A stretch of DNA of 39,684 nt from Enhydrobacter aerosaccus (GCA_903839865.1 CAIMEE010000377.1:1-39684), one strand, 5' to 3'; shown: positions 1-10,869, counted from the first letter of the stretch. The notes: generated by a model from the sequence alone, not told the origin. Numbers and translations: made by a program.

Positions 1-1902
1 ATGTGCCTGGTCGAGGTGAAGCCCGGCCCGCCCAAGCCGCAGGCGAGTTGCGCGCTGCCGGTGGCGGACAAGCTGGAGATCTTCACCAACACGCCGATGG
101 TCACCAAGGCACGCAACGGCGTCATGGAATTCCTGCTGATCAACCATCCGCTCGATTGTCCGATCTGCGATCAGGGCGGCGAGTGCGACCTGCAGGACCA
201 GGCGATGGCCTACGGCTTCGACCGCAGCCGCTATCACGAGAACAAGCGCGCGGTGCCCGACAAGGAACTGGGCCCGCTGGTCAAGACGTCGATGAACCGC
301 TGCATCCATTGCACGCGCTGCATCCGCTTTGCCACGGAAGTGGCCGGCGTAGAGCAGCTGGGAGCCACCGGCCGTGGCGAGAGCATGGAAGTCACGACTT
401 ATGTCGAGGAAGCGCTGCAGACGGAGCTCGCCGGCAACCTGGTCGATCTCTGCCCGGTCGGCGCGCTGACCGCCAAGCCCTACGCCTTCGAGGCGCGCTC
501 GTGGGAAATGCGCAAGACCGAGTCGGTCGACGTGTTCGACGCGCTGGGTGCCAACATCCGTATCGACACTCGCGGCGGGCAGGTGATGCGCGTGTTGCCG
601 CGGCTGAACGACGACGTGAACGAGGAATGGATCTCCGACAAGACGCGCCATGCGATCGACGGCCTGCGTCACCAGCGACTCGATCGTCCGTATGTGCGCG
701 TGAAGGGCAAGCTCGTTCCCGCGACTTGGGATGACGCTTTCGCCGCGATCGCCGCCAAGTTGAAGCCGATCGACGGTTCCAAGGTTGCCGCCATCGTCGG
801 CGACCAGTGCGACGCGGAGTCGATGGTCGCGCTCAAGGACCTGATGGCCGGACTCGGTTCAACCAACATCGATTGCCGCCAGGATGGCGCCAAGCTCGAG
901 GCCGGCGTGCGCGGCAGTTACATCTTCAATCCCGGCGTGAAGGGCATCGACCAGGCGGACGTGATTCTGCTGGTCGGCACCAACCCGCGCTGGGAATCTC
1001 CGGTGCTGAACGCTCGCATCCGCAAGCGCTACCTGTCGGGCCGCTGCACGATCGGCAGTGTCGGTCCCGCGGTCGATCTCACCTATCCGGTCGAACGCTT
1101 GGGCGCCGGGCCGGCCTCGCTGGCCGACATCGCCGCCGGGAAGAGCAGCTTCGCCGAGAAGCTCAAGGCCGCGAAGAACCCGCTGGTAATCGTCGGCATG
1201 GGCGCGCTCGCGCGTGAAGACGGCGCCGCCGTGCTCGCGATGGCGCGCAGCCTCGCCACCGTGCGCGACGACTGGAACGGCTTTGCAGTGCTGCACGCCG
1301 CGGCCAGCCGAGTCGGCGCGCTCGATCTCGGCCTCGTCCCAGGTATGGGCGGCAACGACGTGGCCGGCATCCTGGCCGGCACCGCGTCGAAGGAAATTGA
1401 GGTCGTCTATTTGCTGGCCGCCGACGAGATCGACATGTCGAAGCTCGGCAAGGCCTTCGTGATCTATCAGGGCCATCATGGCGACGCCGGCGCGAACCGC
1501 GCCGACGTGATCCTGCCCGGCGCCGCCTATACCGAGAAGCCCGGCACCTACGTGAACACCGAAGGTCGCGTTCAGCTTGGCCAGCGCGCCTCCTATCCGC
1601 CGGGCGATGCCCGCGAGGATTGGGCGATCCTGCGCGCGCTCAGCGAGCGTCTCGGCAAGCCGCTGCCATACGATACGATCGACCAGGTGCGAGCCCGCCT
1701 GATCGCCGTGAACAAGACCTTCGCCGCCCTCGACCAGCAGGCGCCAGGCGCCTGGGGCGACTTCGGCAAGGCGGGCACGACGGCCGACGCGCCGTTCGCG
1801 TCGCTTATCGCGAACTTCTACATGACCGACCCGATCAGCCGGGCGTCCAGGACGATGGCCGACTGCATGGCCTCGCGCACACAGCTCATGGCGGCGGAGT
1901 AG
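1..1902 (+). CDS. nuoG: NADH-quinone oxidoreductase subunit G (5' partial)
   Basis: Large iron-sulfur subunit of the peripheral arm of respiratory complex I, which passes electrons from NADH/FMN along FeS clusters towards quinone. The visible part encodes 633 residues. The ATG at base 1 is an internal Met of the conserved C-R-M-C-L-V-E-V stretch, so roughly 50 N-terminal residues with the first [2Fe-2S] ligands lie outside the window. Visible ligands are C2 and C17 (rest of N1b), H49/C53/C56/C62 (the His-ligated [4Fe-4S] cluster N5) and C101/C104/C107/C151 (cluster N4). The remainder is a molybdopterin-oxidoreductase-like domain. It ends 3 nt before nuoH. Identification is secure; only the true start is missing. 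Confidence 0.97.
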   Translation: MCLVEVKPGPPKPQASCALPVADKLEIFTNTPMVTKARNGVMEFLLINHPLDCPICDQGGECDLQDQAMAYGFDRSRYHENKRAVPDKELGPLVKTSMNRCIHCTRCIRFATEVAGVEQLGATGRGESMEVTTYVEEALQTELAGNLVDLCPVGALTAKPYAFEARSWEMRKTESVDVFDALGANIRIDTRGGQVMRVLPRLNDDVNEEWISDKTRHAIDGLRHQRLDRPYVRVKGKLVPATWDDAFAAIAAKLKPIDGSKVAAIVGDQCDAESMVALKDLMAGLGSTNIDCRQDGAKLEAGVRGSYIFNPGVKGIDQADVILLVGTNPRWESPVLNARIRKRYLSGRCTIGSVGPAVDLTYPVERLGAGPASLADIAAGKSSFAEKLKAAKNPLVIVGMGALAREDGAAVLAMARSLATVRDDWNGFAVLHAAASRVGALDLGLVPGMGGNDVAGILAGTASKEIEVVYLLAADEIDMSKLGKAFVIYQGHHGDAGANRADVILPGAAYTEKPGTYVNTEGRVQLGQRASYPPGDAREDWAILRALSERLGKPLPYDTIDQVRARLIAVNKTFAALDQQAPGAWGDFGKAGTTADAPFASLIANFYMTDPISRASRTMADCMASRTQLMAAE

Positions 1903-1905
1903 GGC

Positions 1906-2943
1906 ATGCTTCCGGTGCTGATCGATTTCTTCACGCACAACTGGCTGGGCCGCGCGATCGTCATCCTGGCCGAGTGCCTGGCCGTGACCGTGCCGCTGCT
2001 CGTGGCCGTCGCCTACATGACCTATGTCGACCGCAAGGTTTGGGCGTCGATCCAACTTCGCCGCGGCCCCAACGTCGTGGGCCCGTTTGGCCTGCTGCAG
2101 CCGTTCGCCGATGGCCTGAAGCTGATGCTCAAGGAGACGATTGTCCCCTCGAGCGCCAACGCTATCCTGTTCATCATCGCGCCGATGATCACCTTCCTTA
2201 CGGCGCTGATCGCCTGGGCGGTCGTGCCGTTCGGCGACGGCATGGTGATCGCCAACATCAATGTCGGCATTCTTTATCTCTTCGCGATCTCCTCACTGGG
2301 CGTCTACGGAGTCATTATCGCGGGCTGGGCATCGAACTCGAAATACGCCTTCCTGGGCGCGCTGCGCTCGGCCGCCCAGATGGTTTCGTACGAAGTCTCG
2401 ATCGGCTTCGTGCTGATCACCGTGCTGCTCTGCGCCGGTTCACTCAACCTCAGCAAGGTCGTGCTCGCCCAGTCGGGCGGCTTCTGGCACTGGTACTTCC
2501 TGCCACTGCTGCCGATGTTCGTGATCTACTTCGTGTCGTCGCTGGCCGAGACCAACCGCACGCCGTTCGATCTGCCGATGTCGGAAGCCGAGCTCGTGCA
2601 GGGTTTCCAGACCGAATACTCGTCGATGCCCTTCGCCCTCTTCTTCCTCGGCGAATACGCCAACATGATCCTGCTGTCGGCGCTCGGCGCCGTGCTGTTC
2701 CTCGGCGGCTGGATGGCGCCGCTCCCGTTCCTGCCGTCGAACGCCGGCTGGGGTGTGTTCTGGTTCGCCTCCAAGATTGCGTTCCTGTTGTTCGTGTTCT
2801 CCTGGACCAAGGGCACGTTGCCCCGTTACCGCTACGATCAGCTGATGCGCCTGGGCTGGAAGGTCTTCCTGCCCGTGTCGTTGGCTTACGTCGTCCTCAC
2901 CGCCGCCGTGCTGCAGTTCGGCGGCTGGGTTCCGAAGTCCTAG
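1906..2943 (+). CDS. nuoH: NADH-quinone oxidoreductase subunit H
   Basis: Membrane subunit of complex I (345 residues, about 8 membrane helices) that forms much of the quinone-binding chamber where the peripheral arm docks. Family hallmarks are visible: R-R-G-P-N at 52-56, L-Q-P-F-A-D-G at 64-70 in the first cytoplasmic loop, and the acidic loop [13 protein letters not shown] starting near residue 226. The length is normal. The ATG lies 3 nt after the nuoG stop, with a GGAG inside the end of nuoG as ribosome binding site. Part of the nuoG-N operon. Confidence 0.98.
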   Translation: MLPVLIDFFTHNWLGRAIVILAECLAVTVPLLVAVAYMTYVDRKVWASIQLRRGPNVVGPFGLLQPFADGLKLMLKETIVPSSANAILFIIAPMITFLTALIAWAVVPFGDGMVIANINVGILYLFAISSLGVYGVIIAGWASNSKYAFLGALRSAAQMVSYEVSIGFVLITVLLCAGSLNLSKVVLAQSGGFWHWYFLPLLPMFVIYFVSSLAETNRTPFDLPMSEAELVQGFQTEYSSMPFALFFLGEYANMILLSALGAVLFLGGWMAPLPFLPSNAGWGVFWFASKIAFLLFVFSWTKGTLPRYRYDQLMRLGWKVFLPVSLAYVVLTAAVLQFGGWVPKS

Positions 2944-2955
2944 GGAGAACGCATC

Positions 2956-3444
2956 ATGGCCTCTCTCGACCGCGTCGCTCGCTCGTTCCTCCTGACGGAG
3001 ATCGTGTCCGGCTTCCTTCTCACCTTGAAGTACATGTTCAAGCCCAAGGTGACGGTGAACTATCCTTACGAGAAGGGCCCACTGGGCCCGCGCTTCCGCG
3101 GCGAACATGCGCTGCGCCGCTATCCGAACGGCGAGGAACGCTGCATCGCGTGCAAGCTCTGCGAGGCGATCTGCCCTGCGCAGGCCATCACCATCGAGGC
3201 CGAGCCGCGCGACGACGGCAGCCGCCGCACCACGCGCTACGACATCGACATGACCAAGTGCATCTACTGCGGCTTCTGCCAGGAAGCCTGCCCGGTCGAC
3301 GCGATCGTCGAAGGTCCGAACTTCGAGTTCTCGACCGAGACGCGCGAAGAGCTGATGTACAACAAGGACAAGCTGCTCGCGAACGGCGACCGCTGGGAAG
3401 GCGAGATCGGCGCCAACCTCCATGCCGACGCGGCATATCGCTAG
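2956..3444 (+). CDS. nuoI: NADH-quinone oxidoreductase subunit I
   Basis: Ferredoxin-like subunit of complex I (162 residues) carrying the two [4Fe-4S] clusters N6a and N6b that deliver electrons to the terminal cluster N2. Two CxxCxxCxxxCP motifs are present: C63/C66/C69/C73 and C102/C105/C108/C112. The N-terminal amphipathic stretch (about residues 10-35) contacts the membrane arm. Length matches the alphaproteobacterial and mitochondrial TYKY form. A GGAGA just after the nuoH stop serves the ATG. Confidence 0.98.
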   Translation: MASLDRVARSFLLTEIVSGFLLTLKYMFKPKVTVNYPYEKGPLGPRFRGEHALRRYPNGEERCIACKLCEAICPAQAITIEAEPRDDGSRRTTRYDIDMTKCIYCGFCQEACPVDAIVEGPNFEFSTETREELMYNKDKLLANGDRWEGEIGANLHADAAYR

Positions 3445-3465
3445 GCCGGGGCAGAGGACACGACA

Positions 3466-4080
3466 ATGATACTGCAGGCTCTGGCCTTCTACGTGTTTGC
3501 CGCCGTGACGATGGCCTCCGGTGCGATGGTCGTCGTCTCGCGCAATCCCGTTTATTCCGTGCTGTTCCTGATCCTGGCGTTCTTCAACGCCGCCGGCCTC
3601 TTCGTGCTGATCGGCGCGGAGTTCGTGGCGATGATCCTGGTCATCGTCTACGTCGGGGCCGTGGCGGTGCTGTTCCTGTTCGTGGTGATGATGCTCGACA
3701 TCAACATCACGAAGTTGAAGGAGGGTTTCCTTGAATACCTGCCGGTCGGCGCGCTCGTCGCGATCGTGCTGGCGCTGGAAATCATGTTCGGCCTCGGCGT
3801 GTTCGGCTCGACGCCGGGCACCGTGATGACCCTCGGCCAGCACGGCGCGCAGGTCGGTGCGATCGACAATACGCGCGCGATTGGCCAGGTGCTCTACACG
3901 CAGTACTTCTACCTGTTCCAGGTGGCGGGCGGGGTGCTGCTGGTTGCCATGATCGGCGCCATCGTGCTCACGCTCCGCAGCCGTCCCGGCGTGCGCCGCC
4001 AGAAGGTGGGCGATCAGCTCTACCGCTCGAAGGCGGACGCCATGTCGGTCGTCAAGGTCACGACCCGGGGAGGCGTCTGA
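3466..4080 (+). CDS. nuoJ: NADH-quinone oxidoreductase subunit J
   Basis: Small membrane subunit of complex I (204 residues, about 5 helices), the ND6 homologue involved in coupling quinone chemistry to proton translocation. The conserved third helix is visible as [12 protein letters not shown]. The C-terminal 30 residues are a basic cytoplasmic tail. The final A of its TGA stop is the first base of the nuoK start, a 1-nt overlap suggesting translational coupling. Confidence 0.97.
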   Translation: MILQALAFYVFAAVTMASGAMVVVSRNPVYSVLFLILAFFNAAGLFVLIGAEFVAMILVIVYVGAVAVLFLFVVMMLDINITKLKEGFLEYLPVGALVAIVLALEIMFGLGVFGSTPGTVMTLGQHGAQVGAIDNTRAIGQVLYTQYFYLFQVAGGVLLVAMIGAIVLTLRSRPGVRRQKVGDQLYRSKADAMSVVKVTTRGGV

Positions 4081-4391
4081 TGTGGACCATCGGCCTCGGC
4101 CACTATCTCTTCGTCTCGGCGGTGCTGTTCACCTTCGGCGTGTTCGGCATCTTCGTGAACCGCAAGAACGTCATCGTCATCCTGATGTGCGTGGAGCTGA
4201 TGCTGCTCGCCGTTAACATCAACCTCGTGGCCTTCTCGGTCTTCCAGGGCAACATCGTGGGGCAGATCTTCGCCATGCTGGTGCTGACGGTGGCCGCTGC
4301 GGAGGCCGCGATCGGACTTGCGATCCTGGTGGTGTACTTCCGCAACCGCGGCACCATCGAAGTCGAAGACATCAGCGCGATGAAGGGCTAG
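4080..4391 (+). CDS. nuoK: NADH-quinone oxidoreductase subunit K
   Basis: Small membrane subunit of complex I (103 residues, 3 helices), the ND4L homologue. The two membrane-embedded glutamates needed for proton transfer are present at E39 (in V-E-L-M-L-L) and E75 (in A-A-E-A-A-I-G), corresponding to E36 and E72 of the E. coli protein. It overlaps nuoJ by one base and has a G-rich ribosome binding site within the end of nuoJ. Confidence 0.98.
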   Translation: MWTIGLGHYLFVSAVLFTFGVFGIFVNRKNVIVILMCVELMLLAVNINLVAFSVFQGNIVGQIFAMLVLTVAAAEAAIGLAILVVYFRNRGTIEVEDISAMKG

Positions 4392-4403
4392 GGCGTACGC
4401 ACC

Positions 4404-6377
4404 ATGGATCTCGCCATCAAGCTCATCGTCTTCCTGCCGCTGGTCGCCGCCGCGATCGCGGGTCTGTTCTGCAGCCTGATTGGCGACAGACCGGCACAAA
4501 TCGTCACCTGCGCGGCGCTCCTGATCGCCGCCGCTCTCTCGGTCTTCGTCTTCATCCACATCGGCTTCGGTCACGCGGACAGCAAGATGATCGTCGTCCG
4601 CCTGTTCTCCTGGTTCACCTCGGGGACGGTCGACGTCGTCTGGTCGCTGCGCGTCGATACGCTGACCGCCGTGATGCTGATCGTGGTCACCGGCGTGTCG
4701 TCGATGGTGCATGTCTATTCGGTCGGCTACATGGCCGAGGACACCTCTATCCCGCGCTTCATGGCCTATCTCAGCCTGTTCACCTTCTTCATGCTGATGC
4801 TGGTGACGGCCGACAATCTGGTCCAGCTCTTCTTTTGCTGGGAAGGCGTGGGCCTCGCGTCCTACCTGCTGATCGGCTTCTGGTATGACAAGCCGTCGGC
4901 GAATGATGCGGCGATGAAGGCCTTCATCGTCAATCGCGTCGGCGATTTCGGCTTTGCGCTGGGCATCTTCGCGGTCTGGATGCTGACCGGGTCGATCTCC
5001 TTCGACGCGATCTTCGCCAAGGCGCACGAGATGTCGACGATGCACTTCGTCTTCCTCGGCAAGGAAGTGCCCGCCCTGGAGTGCGCGTGCCTCCTGCTGT
5101 TCGTGGGTGCCATGGGCAAGTCGGCCCAGCTTGGCCTCCACACGTGGCTGCCGGACGCGATGGAAGGCCCGACACCGGTCTCCGCACTCATCCATGCCGC
5201 GACCATGGTGACCGCAGGCGTGTTCATGGTCTGCCGCCTGTCGCCGCTGTTCGAGATGGCCCCGACCGCGTCAGCGGTCGTTACCTTGGTCGGCGCTGCC
5301 ACCGCCTTCTTCGCGGCCACCATCGGTCTCACCCAGTACGACATCAAGCGGGTGGTCGCCTATTCGACCTGCAGCCAGCTCGGCTACATGTTTTTCGCCG
5401 CCGGAGTCGGTGCCTATTCGGCCGCCATGTTCCATCTCATGACGCACGCCTTCTTCAAGGCGCTGCTGTTCCTGGGCTCGGGCTCGGTCATCCATTGTCT
5501 CCATCACGAGCAGGACATGCGCAAGATGGGCGGCGTGAAGGAGAAGGCGCCTCAGACTTTCATCCTGATGTGGATCGGCACGCTTGCGCTCGCCGGCATC
5601 GGCGTGCCGTTCATCTTCGGCCACGGCATGGGCTTCGCGGGCTTCCACTCCAAGGACGCGATCCTCGAGGCGGCTTACGGCGCCCACAGCACCGTTGGCC
5701 AGATCGCCTACTGGCTCGGCATCGCGGGTGCCTTCATGACGGCGTTCTACTCCGCGCGCCTGATGTTCATGACTTTCTACGGCAAGTACCGCGGCGATCA
5801 TCATACCTGGGACCACGCGCACGAATCGCCGATGGTCATGCTGATCCCGCTGTACGTCCTGGCGGCTGGCGCGGTGCTGGCGGGCTTCGTCGCTTATCCA
5901 TGGTTCGTGGGCGAGGGCTGGGAGCATTTCTGGGGCCACGCAATCGCGATCCATGCGACCGAGCACATCCTGCATGCCATGCATGAGGTGCCACATTGGG
6001 CGGGCCTCTTGCCGCTGGCCTGCGGTATCGGCGGCATCGCGCTCAGCTACGTCTACTACGTCGCGAAACCCGACTTGCCCGCCAAGACTGTGGCGATGTT
6101 CAAGCCGCTGCACACGTTCTTCTACAACAAGTGGTACTTCGACGAACTCTATGACGCGATGTTCGTCCAACCGTCGCTCGTGATCGGCCGCCTGTTCTGG
6201 AAGAAGGGCGACGGCGCAATCATCGACGGGCTCGGCCCGGACAATATCGCGGCCCGTTCGCTGAACGTGGCGGGCGTGCTCAGCCGCTTCCAGAGCGGCT
6301 TCCTCTATCAGTACGCCTTCATGATGCTGCTGGGCGTCGCGGCGCTCGTGACGTACTTCGTCGTGATGGTGAGGTAA
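4404..6377 (+). CDS. nuoL: NADH-quinone oxidoreductase subunit L
   Basis: Largest antiporter-like proton-pumping subunit of complex I (657 residues, ND5 homologue), at the distal end of the membrane arm. The key glutamate E147 (in C-W-E-G-V-G) and lysine K239 (in [13 protein letters not shown]) are visible. The long C-terminal part contains the lateral amphipathic helix region and a final membrane helix. Length is within the family range. It starts 12 nt after nuoK. Confidence 0.98.
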   Translation: MDLAIKLIVFLPLVAAAIAGLFCSLIGDRPAQIVTCAALLIAAALSVFVFIHIGFGHADSKMIVVRLFSWFTSGTVDVVWSLRVDTLTAVMLIVVTGVSSMVHVYSVGYMAEDTSIPRFMAYLSLFTFFMLMLVTADNLVQLFFCWEGVGLASYLLIGFWYDKPSANDAAMKAFIVNRVGDFGFALGIFAVWMLTGSISFDAIFAKAHEMSTMHFVFLGKEVPALECACLLLFVGAMGKSAQLGLHTWLPDAMEGPTPVSALIHAATMVTAGVFMVCRLSPLFEMAPTASAVVTLVGAATAFFAATIGLTQYDIKRVVAYSTCSQLGYMFFAAGVGAYSAAMFHLMTHAFFKALLFLGSGSVIHCLHHEQDMRKMGGVKEKAPQTFILMWIGTLALAGIGVPFIFGHGMGFAGFHSKDAILEAAYGAHSTVGQIAYWLGIAGAFMTAFYSARLMFMTFYGKYRGDHHTWDHAHESPMVMLIPLYVLAAGAVLAGFVAYPWFVGEGWEHFWGHAIAIHATEHILHAMHEVPHWAGLLPLACGIGGIALSYVYYVAKPDLPAKTVAMFKPLHTFFYNKWYFDELYDAMFVQPSLVIGRLFWKKGDGAIIDGLGPDNIAARSLNVAGVLSRFQSGFLYQYAFMMLLGVAALVTYFVVMVR

Positions 6378-6384
6378 GGCTCCG

Positions 6385-7896
6385 ATGTCTAGCTGGCCGA
6401 TCCTCTCTCTCGTCACGTTCCTGCCGCTGGTGGGCGCGTTGTTCTGCCTGGTCGTCAGCGGTCCCAAGGAAGCCGTCGACCGCAACTGCCGCAGCGCCGC
6501 GCTGATCACTTCGCTGGTGGTCTTCGTGATCTCGCTGGTCCTGTGGGTGCGCTTCGATCCGACCAAGGCCTCGTTCCAATTCGAAGAGAACGTTGCCTGG
6601 GTGCCGGCGCTCAAGATCGGCTATCACGTCGGCATCGACGGCATCTCGCTGTTCTTCGTGCTTCTGTCGACCCTGCTGACGCCGATCTGCATCCTCGCGT
6701 CCTGGGAATCGATCCAGATGCGCGTCAAGGAATACATGATCGCGTTCCTCGTGCTCGAGACCTTCATGGTCGGCATGTTCTGCGCGCTCGATCTCGCGCT
6801 GTTCTACGTCTTCTTCGAAGGCGTGCTGATCCCGATGTTCCTGATCATTGGCGTCTGGGGCGGCAAGCGGCGCGTGTACGCGGCGTTCAAGTTCTTCCTC
6901 TATACGCTGCTGGGCTCCGTGCTGATGCTGCTGGCGATCATCGCCATCTACTGGCAGATCGGCACGACGGACCTGCCGACCGCGATGGAGAAGCTCAATC
7001 TTCCGTTTCAGTGGCAATTCTGGTTATGGCTGGCCTTCTTCGCGTCGTTCGCCGTGAAGGTGCCGATGTGGCCGGTCCACACCTGGCTGCCCGACGCGCA
7101 CGTCGAGGCGCCGACGGCCGGCTCCGTGATTCTGGCCGGAGTGCTCTTGAAGATGGGCGGGTACGGTTTCATCCGTTTCTCGATCCCGCTGTTCCCCGAG
7201 GCATCGCAGTACTTCGCGCCGCTGGTGTTCGGTCTGTCCTGTGTCGCCGTCATCTACACCTCGCTGGTCGCGCTGGTGCAGGAGGACATGAAGAAGCTGA
7301 TCGCCTATTCGTCGGTCGCCCACATGGGCTACGTCACGATCGGCACCTTCGTCATGAACGTGCAGGGCGTCGAGGGCGCGATTTTCCAGATGCTGAGCCA
7401 CGGCATCGTCTCCGCCGCGCTCTTCCTCTGCGTCGGTGTGGTCTACGATCGCATGCATACGCGCGAGATCGCGGCCTACGGCGGCCTGGTGCATCGCATG
7501 CCGCGCTACGCCTTCACGTTCCTGTTCTTCACCCTGGCCAGCGTCGGCCTGCCGGGCCTGTCGGGCTTCATCGGCGAGTTTCTGGTGCTGATCGGCGCGT
7601 TCAAGGTCAATACCTGGGTGGCGTTCCTGGCGTCGACGGGCCTGATCTTGGGCGCTGCCTACGCGCTCTGGCTCTATCGCAAGATCGTGTTCGGTGAACT
7701 CGTGAAGGATTCTCTGAAGGGCATCCTCGACATGGACCGCCGCGAGATCGTGATCTTCCTGCCGCTGGTCCTGCTCACGATCTGGATGGGCGTCTATCCC
7801 AATTCCTTCCTCGACCCGATCGCGCCATCCGTCGACAAGCTGATCGGCGACTTCAACGCGGCCATCAAGCTCGCCCACACCGCGTCGTTGCGGTAG
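6385..7896 (+). CDS. nuoM: NADH-quinone oxidoreductase subunit M
   Basis: Second antiporter-like proton-pumping subunit of complex I (503 residues, ND4 homologue, about 14 helices). The conserved helix-5 glutamate is E145 (F-F-E-G-V-L-I-P-M) and the helix-7 lysine is K225 ([16 protein letters not shown]). The ATG lies 7 nt after the nuoL stop. Nothing unusual in length or motifs. Confidence 0.98.
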   Translation: MSSWPILSLVTFLPLVGALFCLVVSGPKEAVDRNCRSAALITSLVVFVISLVLWVRFDPTKASFQFEENVAWVPALKIGYHVGIDGISLFFVLLSTLLTPICILASWESIQMRVKEYMIAFLVLETFMVGMFCALDLALFYVFFEGVLIPMFLIIGVWGGKRRVYAAFKFFLYTLLGSVLMLLAIIAIYWQIGTTDLPTAMEKLNLPFQWQFWLWLAFFASFAVKVPMWPVHTWLPDAHVEAPTAGSVILAGVLLKMGGYGFIRFSIPLFPEASQYFAPLVFGLSCVAVIYTSLVALVQEDMKKLIAYSSVAHMGYVTIGTFVMNVQGVEGAIFQMLSHGIVSAALFLCVGVVYDRMHTREIAAYGGLVHRMPRYAFTFLFFTLASVGLPGLSGFIGEFLVLIGAFKVNTWVAFLASTGLILGAAYALWLYRKIVFGELVKDSLKGILDMDRREIVIFLPLVLLTIWMGVYPNSFLDPIAPSVDKLIGDFNAAIKLAHTASLR

Positions 7897-7900
7897 CGGC

Positions 7901-7905
7901 GGAGA
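7901..7905 (+). promoter_or_regulatory. ribosome binding site of nuoN
   Basis: A GGAGA directly abuts an in-frame GTG at 7906 but sits 9 nt ahead of the ATG at 7915. The spacing favours the ATG as the real nuoN start. The call rests only on spacing. Confidence 0.6.
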
Positions 7906-7914
7906 GTGACGAAC

Positions 7915-9357
7915 ATGCCCATCGGTCTTGAATCCTGGTCACTGGCCCGCCCCGAGATATTCCTCGCGGCCTCGACTGCCCTACTGTTGCTTTACGGCGT
8001 GCTGCGCGGCGAGGTAGCGACGGCCTTCATCTCCGTAGCGACCGCGATCGCATTGCTCGCCACGGCCGTGCTGCTGTTCGCGCCGTATCGCGAGGGCACG
8101 GCCTTCGCCTCGCTGTTCATCGTCGACCGGCTGACCACGACGATGAAGGCGCTCGTGCTTGTGGGCGCTGCGGTCACTCTGCTGATGTCACGGGCGTATT
8201 TCGAGAACGTCAAGGCGTGGCGGTTCGAGTACCCAATCCTCGTTGCGCTCGCGACGCTCGGCATGCTGCTGATGATCTCGGCCAACGACCTGATGTCGCT
8301 TTACGTCGGCCTCGAGCTGCAGTCGCTGGCTCTGTACGTGGTGGCGGCCTTTCAGCGCGACTCGATCCGCTCGACAGAAGCGGGCCTCAAGTACTTCGTC
8401 CTGGGTTCGGTCGCCTCCGGCATGCTGCTGTTCGGCGCCTCGCTGATCTACGGCTATTGCGGCAGCACGGCCTTCGTCCAGATCTCCAAGGCGTTGCTCG
8501 AGGGCAGGGGGGCGGAGATCGGCACAATCATCGGCCTGGTATTCGTCGTTGCGGGTCTGGCCTTCAAGATCTCGGCCGTGCCATTCCACATGTGGACCCC
8601 TGACGTCTACGAAGGCGCCCCGACGCCGGTCACGGCGCTGTTTGCCGTGGCCCCGAAGATCGCCGCCATCTCCCTGACCGTCTCGGTCCTGATGGGCCCG
8701 TTCAAGCCGCTGATGCACCAGTGGCAGCAGATCATCGTCGTGGCGTCGATCCTGTCGATGGCGCTCGGCGCCTTCGCGGCTCTTCGCCAAAATAACATCA
8801 AGCGACTCATGGCCTATTCGTCGATCGGCAACGTCGGGTACGTGCTCCTCGGTCTCGCCGCCGGAAGCGAGAAGGGCGTGCAGTCAATCGTGTTCTATCT
8901 CGCGATCTACCTGGTCATGACCCTGGGTGTTTTTGCCGTCATCCTGATGATGAAGCGCAAGGATGTGATGGTCGAGAGCATCTCCGACCTCGCAGGCCTG
9001 GGCCGGACGCAGCCGATGATGGCCTTCGCGCTGTTGCTCTTCATGTTCTCGCTGGCCGGCATTCCGCCGCTCGCGGGTTTCTGGGGCAAGCTCTACATCT
9101 TCATGGCGGCCATCGAGGCCAGACTGTTCTGGCCGGCGGTGCTGGGCGTGCTCGCCTCCGTCGTGGCGTCGTACTACTACCTGCGTATCGTGAAGGTGAT
9201 GTACTTCGACGAACCGGCCGAGCCGATCGATGCGCCGGCCTTCGGGGTGAGCCGCGCGGTGTCGTTTGCCGCGGCGATCCTGGTGACCCTGTTCTCGTTC
9301 GCGCCGCAGCCCCTCAGCCTGATCGCCGAGGCGGCGGCCAAGGGCCTGTTCCGGTGA
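7915..9357 (+). CDS. nuoN: NADH-quinone oxidoreductase subunit N
   Basis: Third antiporter-like proton-pumping subunit of complex I (480 residues from the ATG chosen here, ND2 homologue, about 14 helices). E134 (G-L-E-L-Q-S-L-A-L-Y) and K218 (F-K-I-S-A-V-P-F-H-M-W-T-P-D) match the essential acid and lysine of E. coli NuoN (E133 and K217). An in-frame GTG at 7906 would add three residues but lies too close to the GGAGA. The end overlaps birA by 4 nt (GTGA), so a protein ligase gene is coupled to the last complex I gene. Confidence 0.97.
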   Translation: MPIGLESWSLARPEIFLAASTALLLLYGVLRGEVATAFISVATAIALLATAVLLFAPYREGTAFASLFIVDRLTTTMKALVLVGAAVTLLMSRAYFENVKAWRFEYPILVALATLGMLLMISANDLMSLYVGLELQSLALYVVAAFQRDSIRSTEAGLKYFVLGSVASGMLLFGASLIYGYCGSTAFVQISKALLEGRGAEIGTIIGLVFVVAGLAFKISAVPFHMWTPDVYEGAPTPVTALFAVAPKIAAISLTVSVLMGPFKPLMHQWQQIIVVASILSMALGAFAALRQNNIKRLMAYSSIGNVGYVLLGLAAGSEKGVQSIVFYLAIYLVMTLGVFAVILMMKRKDVMVESISDLAGLGRTQPMMAFALLLFMFSLAGIPPLAGFWGKLYIFMAAIEARLFWPAVLGVLASVVASYYYLRIVKVMYFDEPAEPIDAPAFGVSRAVSFAAAILVTLFSFAPQPLSLIAEAAAKGLFR

Positions 9358-10088
9358 CCTCTGCGCCCGTCCTGCCGGACGGGTGGACGCTGGCTGCGCG
9401 AAGCAGCGTCGGCAGCACCAATGACGAAGCCCTGTCGCTGGCCGAAGCTGGCGCGCCCGAAGGCACCTTCGTGTGGGCGCGCGAGCAGACCGGTGGCCGT
9501 GGCCGCCGTGGCCGTCGTTGGGCCTCGCCGGTTGGCAATCTTTACTGCTCGACGGTCCTGCGGCCCGATTGCTCCGCGCAACGTGCCGCCGAACTGGGTT
9601 TCATCGCGGCACTCGCGGTCGCCGATCTGGTGCGTGACGGACGGCCGGTGCGGGTGAAGTGGCCGAACGACGTGCTGGTCGACGGCGGCAAGGTCGCGGG
9701 CATCCTGCCGGAGAGCTCGATCGGACAGGACGCCAGGGTCGAGCACGTCGTGCTGGGCATCGGCGTCAACGTGGCCTTTGCGCCGCAGCTCGCGGAGATG
9801 CGCTATCCCGGCGCCACGTTGGGCGGTACGGTCGAGGCAGCTGTCGAAGGCCTGTCGGCAGGCTTGGCGCGTTGGCTGGCCGTGTGGCGACGCCGCGGCT
9901 TCGAGACGATCCGCGCGGCCTGGCTGGAGCGGGCAGGGCCGCTCGGCGCCACGGTTGACGTGAACCTGGGCGAGGAACTGGTGCGGGGCTCCTTCGCCGG
10001 TATGGACCGAGAAGGCGCATTGCTGCTGGAGACGCCGGCCGGGCCGCGCCGGATCGTGTCGGGTGAATTGCTGGGCCGGGCGGCCTGA
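9354..10088 (+). CDS. birA: biotin--[acetyl-CoA-carboxylase] ligase
   Basis: Activates biotin with ATP and attaches it to the biotin carboxyl carrier lysine of carboxylases. The 244 residues cover only the catalytic and C-terminal domains. G-R-G-R-R-G-R (48-54) is the biotinyl-AMP binding loop, followed by K-W-P-N-D (102-106), K-V-A-G-I-L (113-118) and G-I-G-V-N (135-139). There is no N-terminal winged-helix domain, so it should not act as a repressor of biotin synthesis (monofunctional group I type). The GTG start overlaps the nuoN stop by 4 nt. The nuoN-birA-coaX-rnj order is familiar in Alphaproteobacteria. Confidence 0.95.
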   Translation: MTSAPVLPDGWTLAARSSVGSTNDEALSLAEAGAPEGTFVWAREQTGGRGRRGRRWASPVGNLYCSTVLRPDCSAQRAAELGFIAALAVADLVRDGRPVRVKWPNDVLVDGGKVAGILPESSIGQDARVEHVVLGIGVNVAFAPQLAEMRYPGATLGGTVEAAVEGLSAGLARWLAVWRRRGFETIRAAWLERAGPLGATVDVNLGEELVRGSFAGMDREGALLLETPAGPRRIVSGELLGRAA

Positions 10089-10098
10089 GGGGTAATCG

Positions 10099-10869
10099 AT
10101 GCTGCTTGCGATCGATGTCGGCAATACCAATTCGAAGTTCGCCATGATCGAGGGCGACCGGATCGTGGCGCAATGGCGGCTGCGCACCGAGACCAAGCGG
10201 ACGGCCGACGAATACGCTGCCTGGGTCACGCAGCTCATGCAGCTCGAGGGGTTTACGCCGAAGTCGGTCAAGGGCGTGATCCTGGCCAGCGTCGTCCCGG
10301 CGGTGACGCCGCACCTGCGCCGCCTGTGCGAGCACTACTTTGCCGCCAAGCCGCTGGTCGTGGGCGATCCAGACTGTGAACTCGGCATCAAGGTGCTGAT
10401 CGATCGGCCGGCGGAAGCGGGTGCGGATCGCTTGGTGGGTGTGATCGCTGGCCACACCAAGTACGGCGGGCCGCTGATCACCATCGATTTCGGCAGCGCC
10501 ACGACCTTCGATCTCGCAGACAAGGACGGCAACTTCATCGGCGGCGTGTTCGCACCAGGCGTCGAGCTCACGATCGAGGCCTTTTACCTGATGACGGCGC
10601 GCCTGCCGCGTATCCGGGTAGAGAAGCCGGCCAAGGTCATCGGCAAGAATACCGTGGCGAACATGCAGTCGGGCATTTTCTGGGGCTATGTCGGCCTGAT
10701 CGAGAGCCTCATCAAGCGAATCAAGACGGAGTATGGCGAGCCCATGAAAGTGATCGCCACCGGTGGTTTGGCCAACGTGTTCAAGGACGAGATCGGCCTG
10801 TTCGACCATATCGAACCCGACCTGATGTCGCTCGGCCTGATGGAGATCTGGCGGCGCAACCGCACATGA
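10099..10869 (+). CDS. coaX: type III pantothenate kinase
   Basis: Phosphorylates pantothenate, the first committed step of coenzyme A synthesis, using the ASKHA fold of type III kinases (256 residues). D6-V-G-N-T-N is the phosphate loop with the essential Asp, G-A-D-R (108-111) carries the catalytic Asp, and F-G-S-A-T-T (131-136) plus G-G-V-F-A-P-G (148-154) complete the site. Type III enzymes resist CoA feedback and usually need a monovalent cation (family knowledge). Its end overlaps rnj by 4 nt (ATGA). Confidence 0.96.
   Translation: MLLAIDVGNTNSKFAMIEGDRIVAQWRLRTETKRTADEYAAWVTQLMQLEGFTPKSVKGVILASVVPAVTPHLRRLCEHYFAAKPLVVGDPDCELGIKVLIDRPAEAGADRLVGVIAGHTKYGGPLITIDFGSATTFDLADKDGNFIGGVFAPGVELTIEAFYLMTARLPRIRVEKPAKVIGKNTVANMQSGIFWGYVGLIESLIKRIKTEYGEPMKVIATGGLANVFKDEIGLFDHIEPDLMSLGLMEIWRRNRT

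Noticed and set aside
1620..3734. 704-codon open frame overlapping nuoG, nuoH, nuoI and nuoJ
   Set aside because: Arg/Pro/Gly-rich shadow frame running across four clearly identified genes; no domain recognisable.
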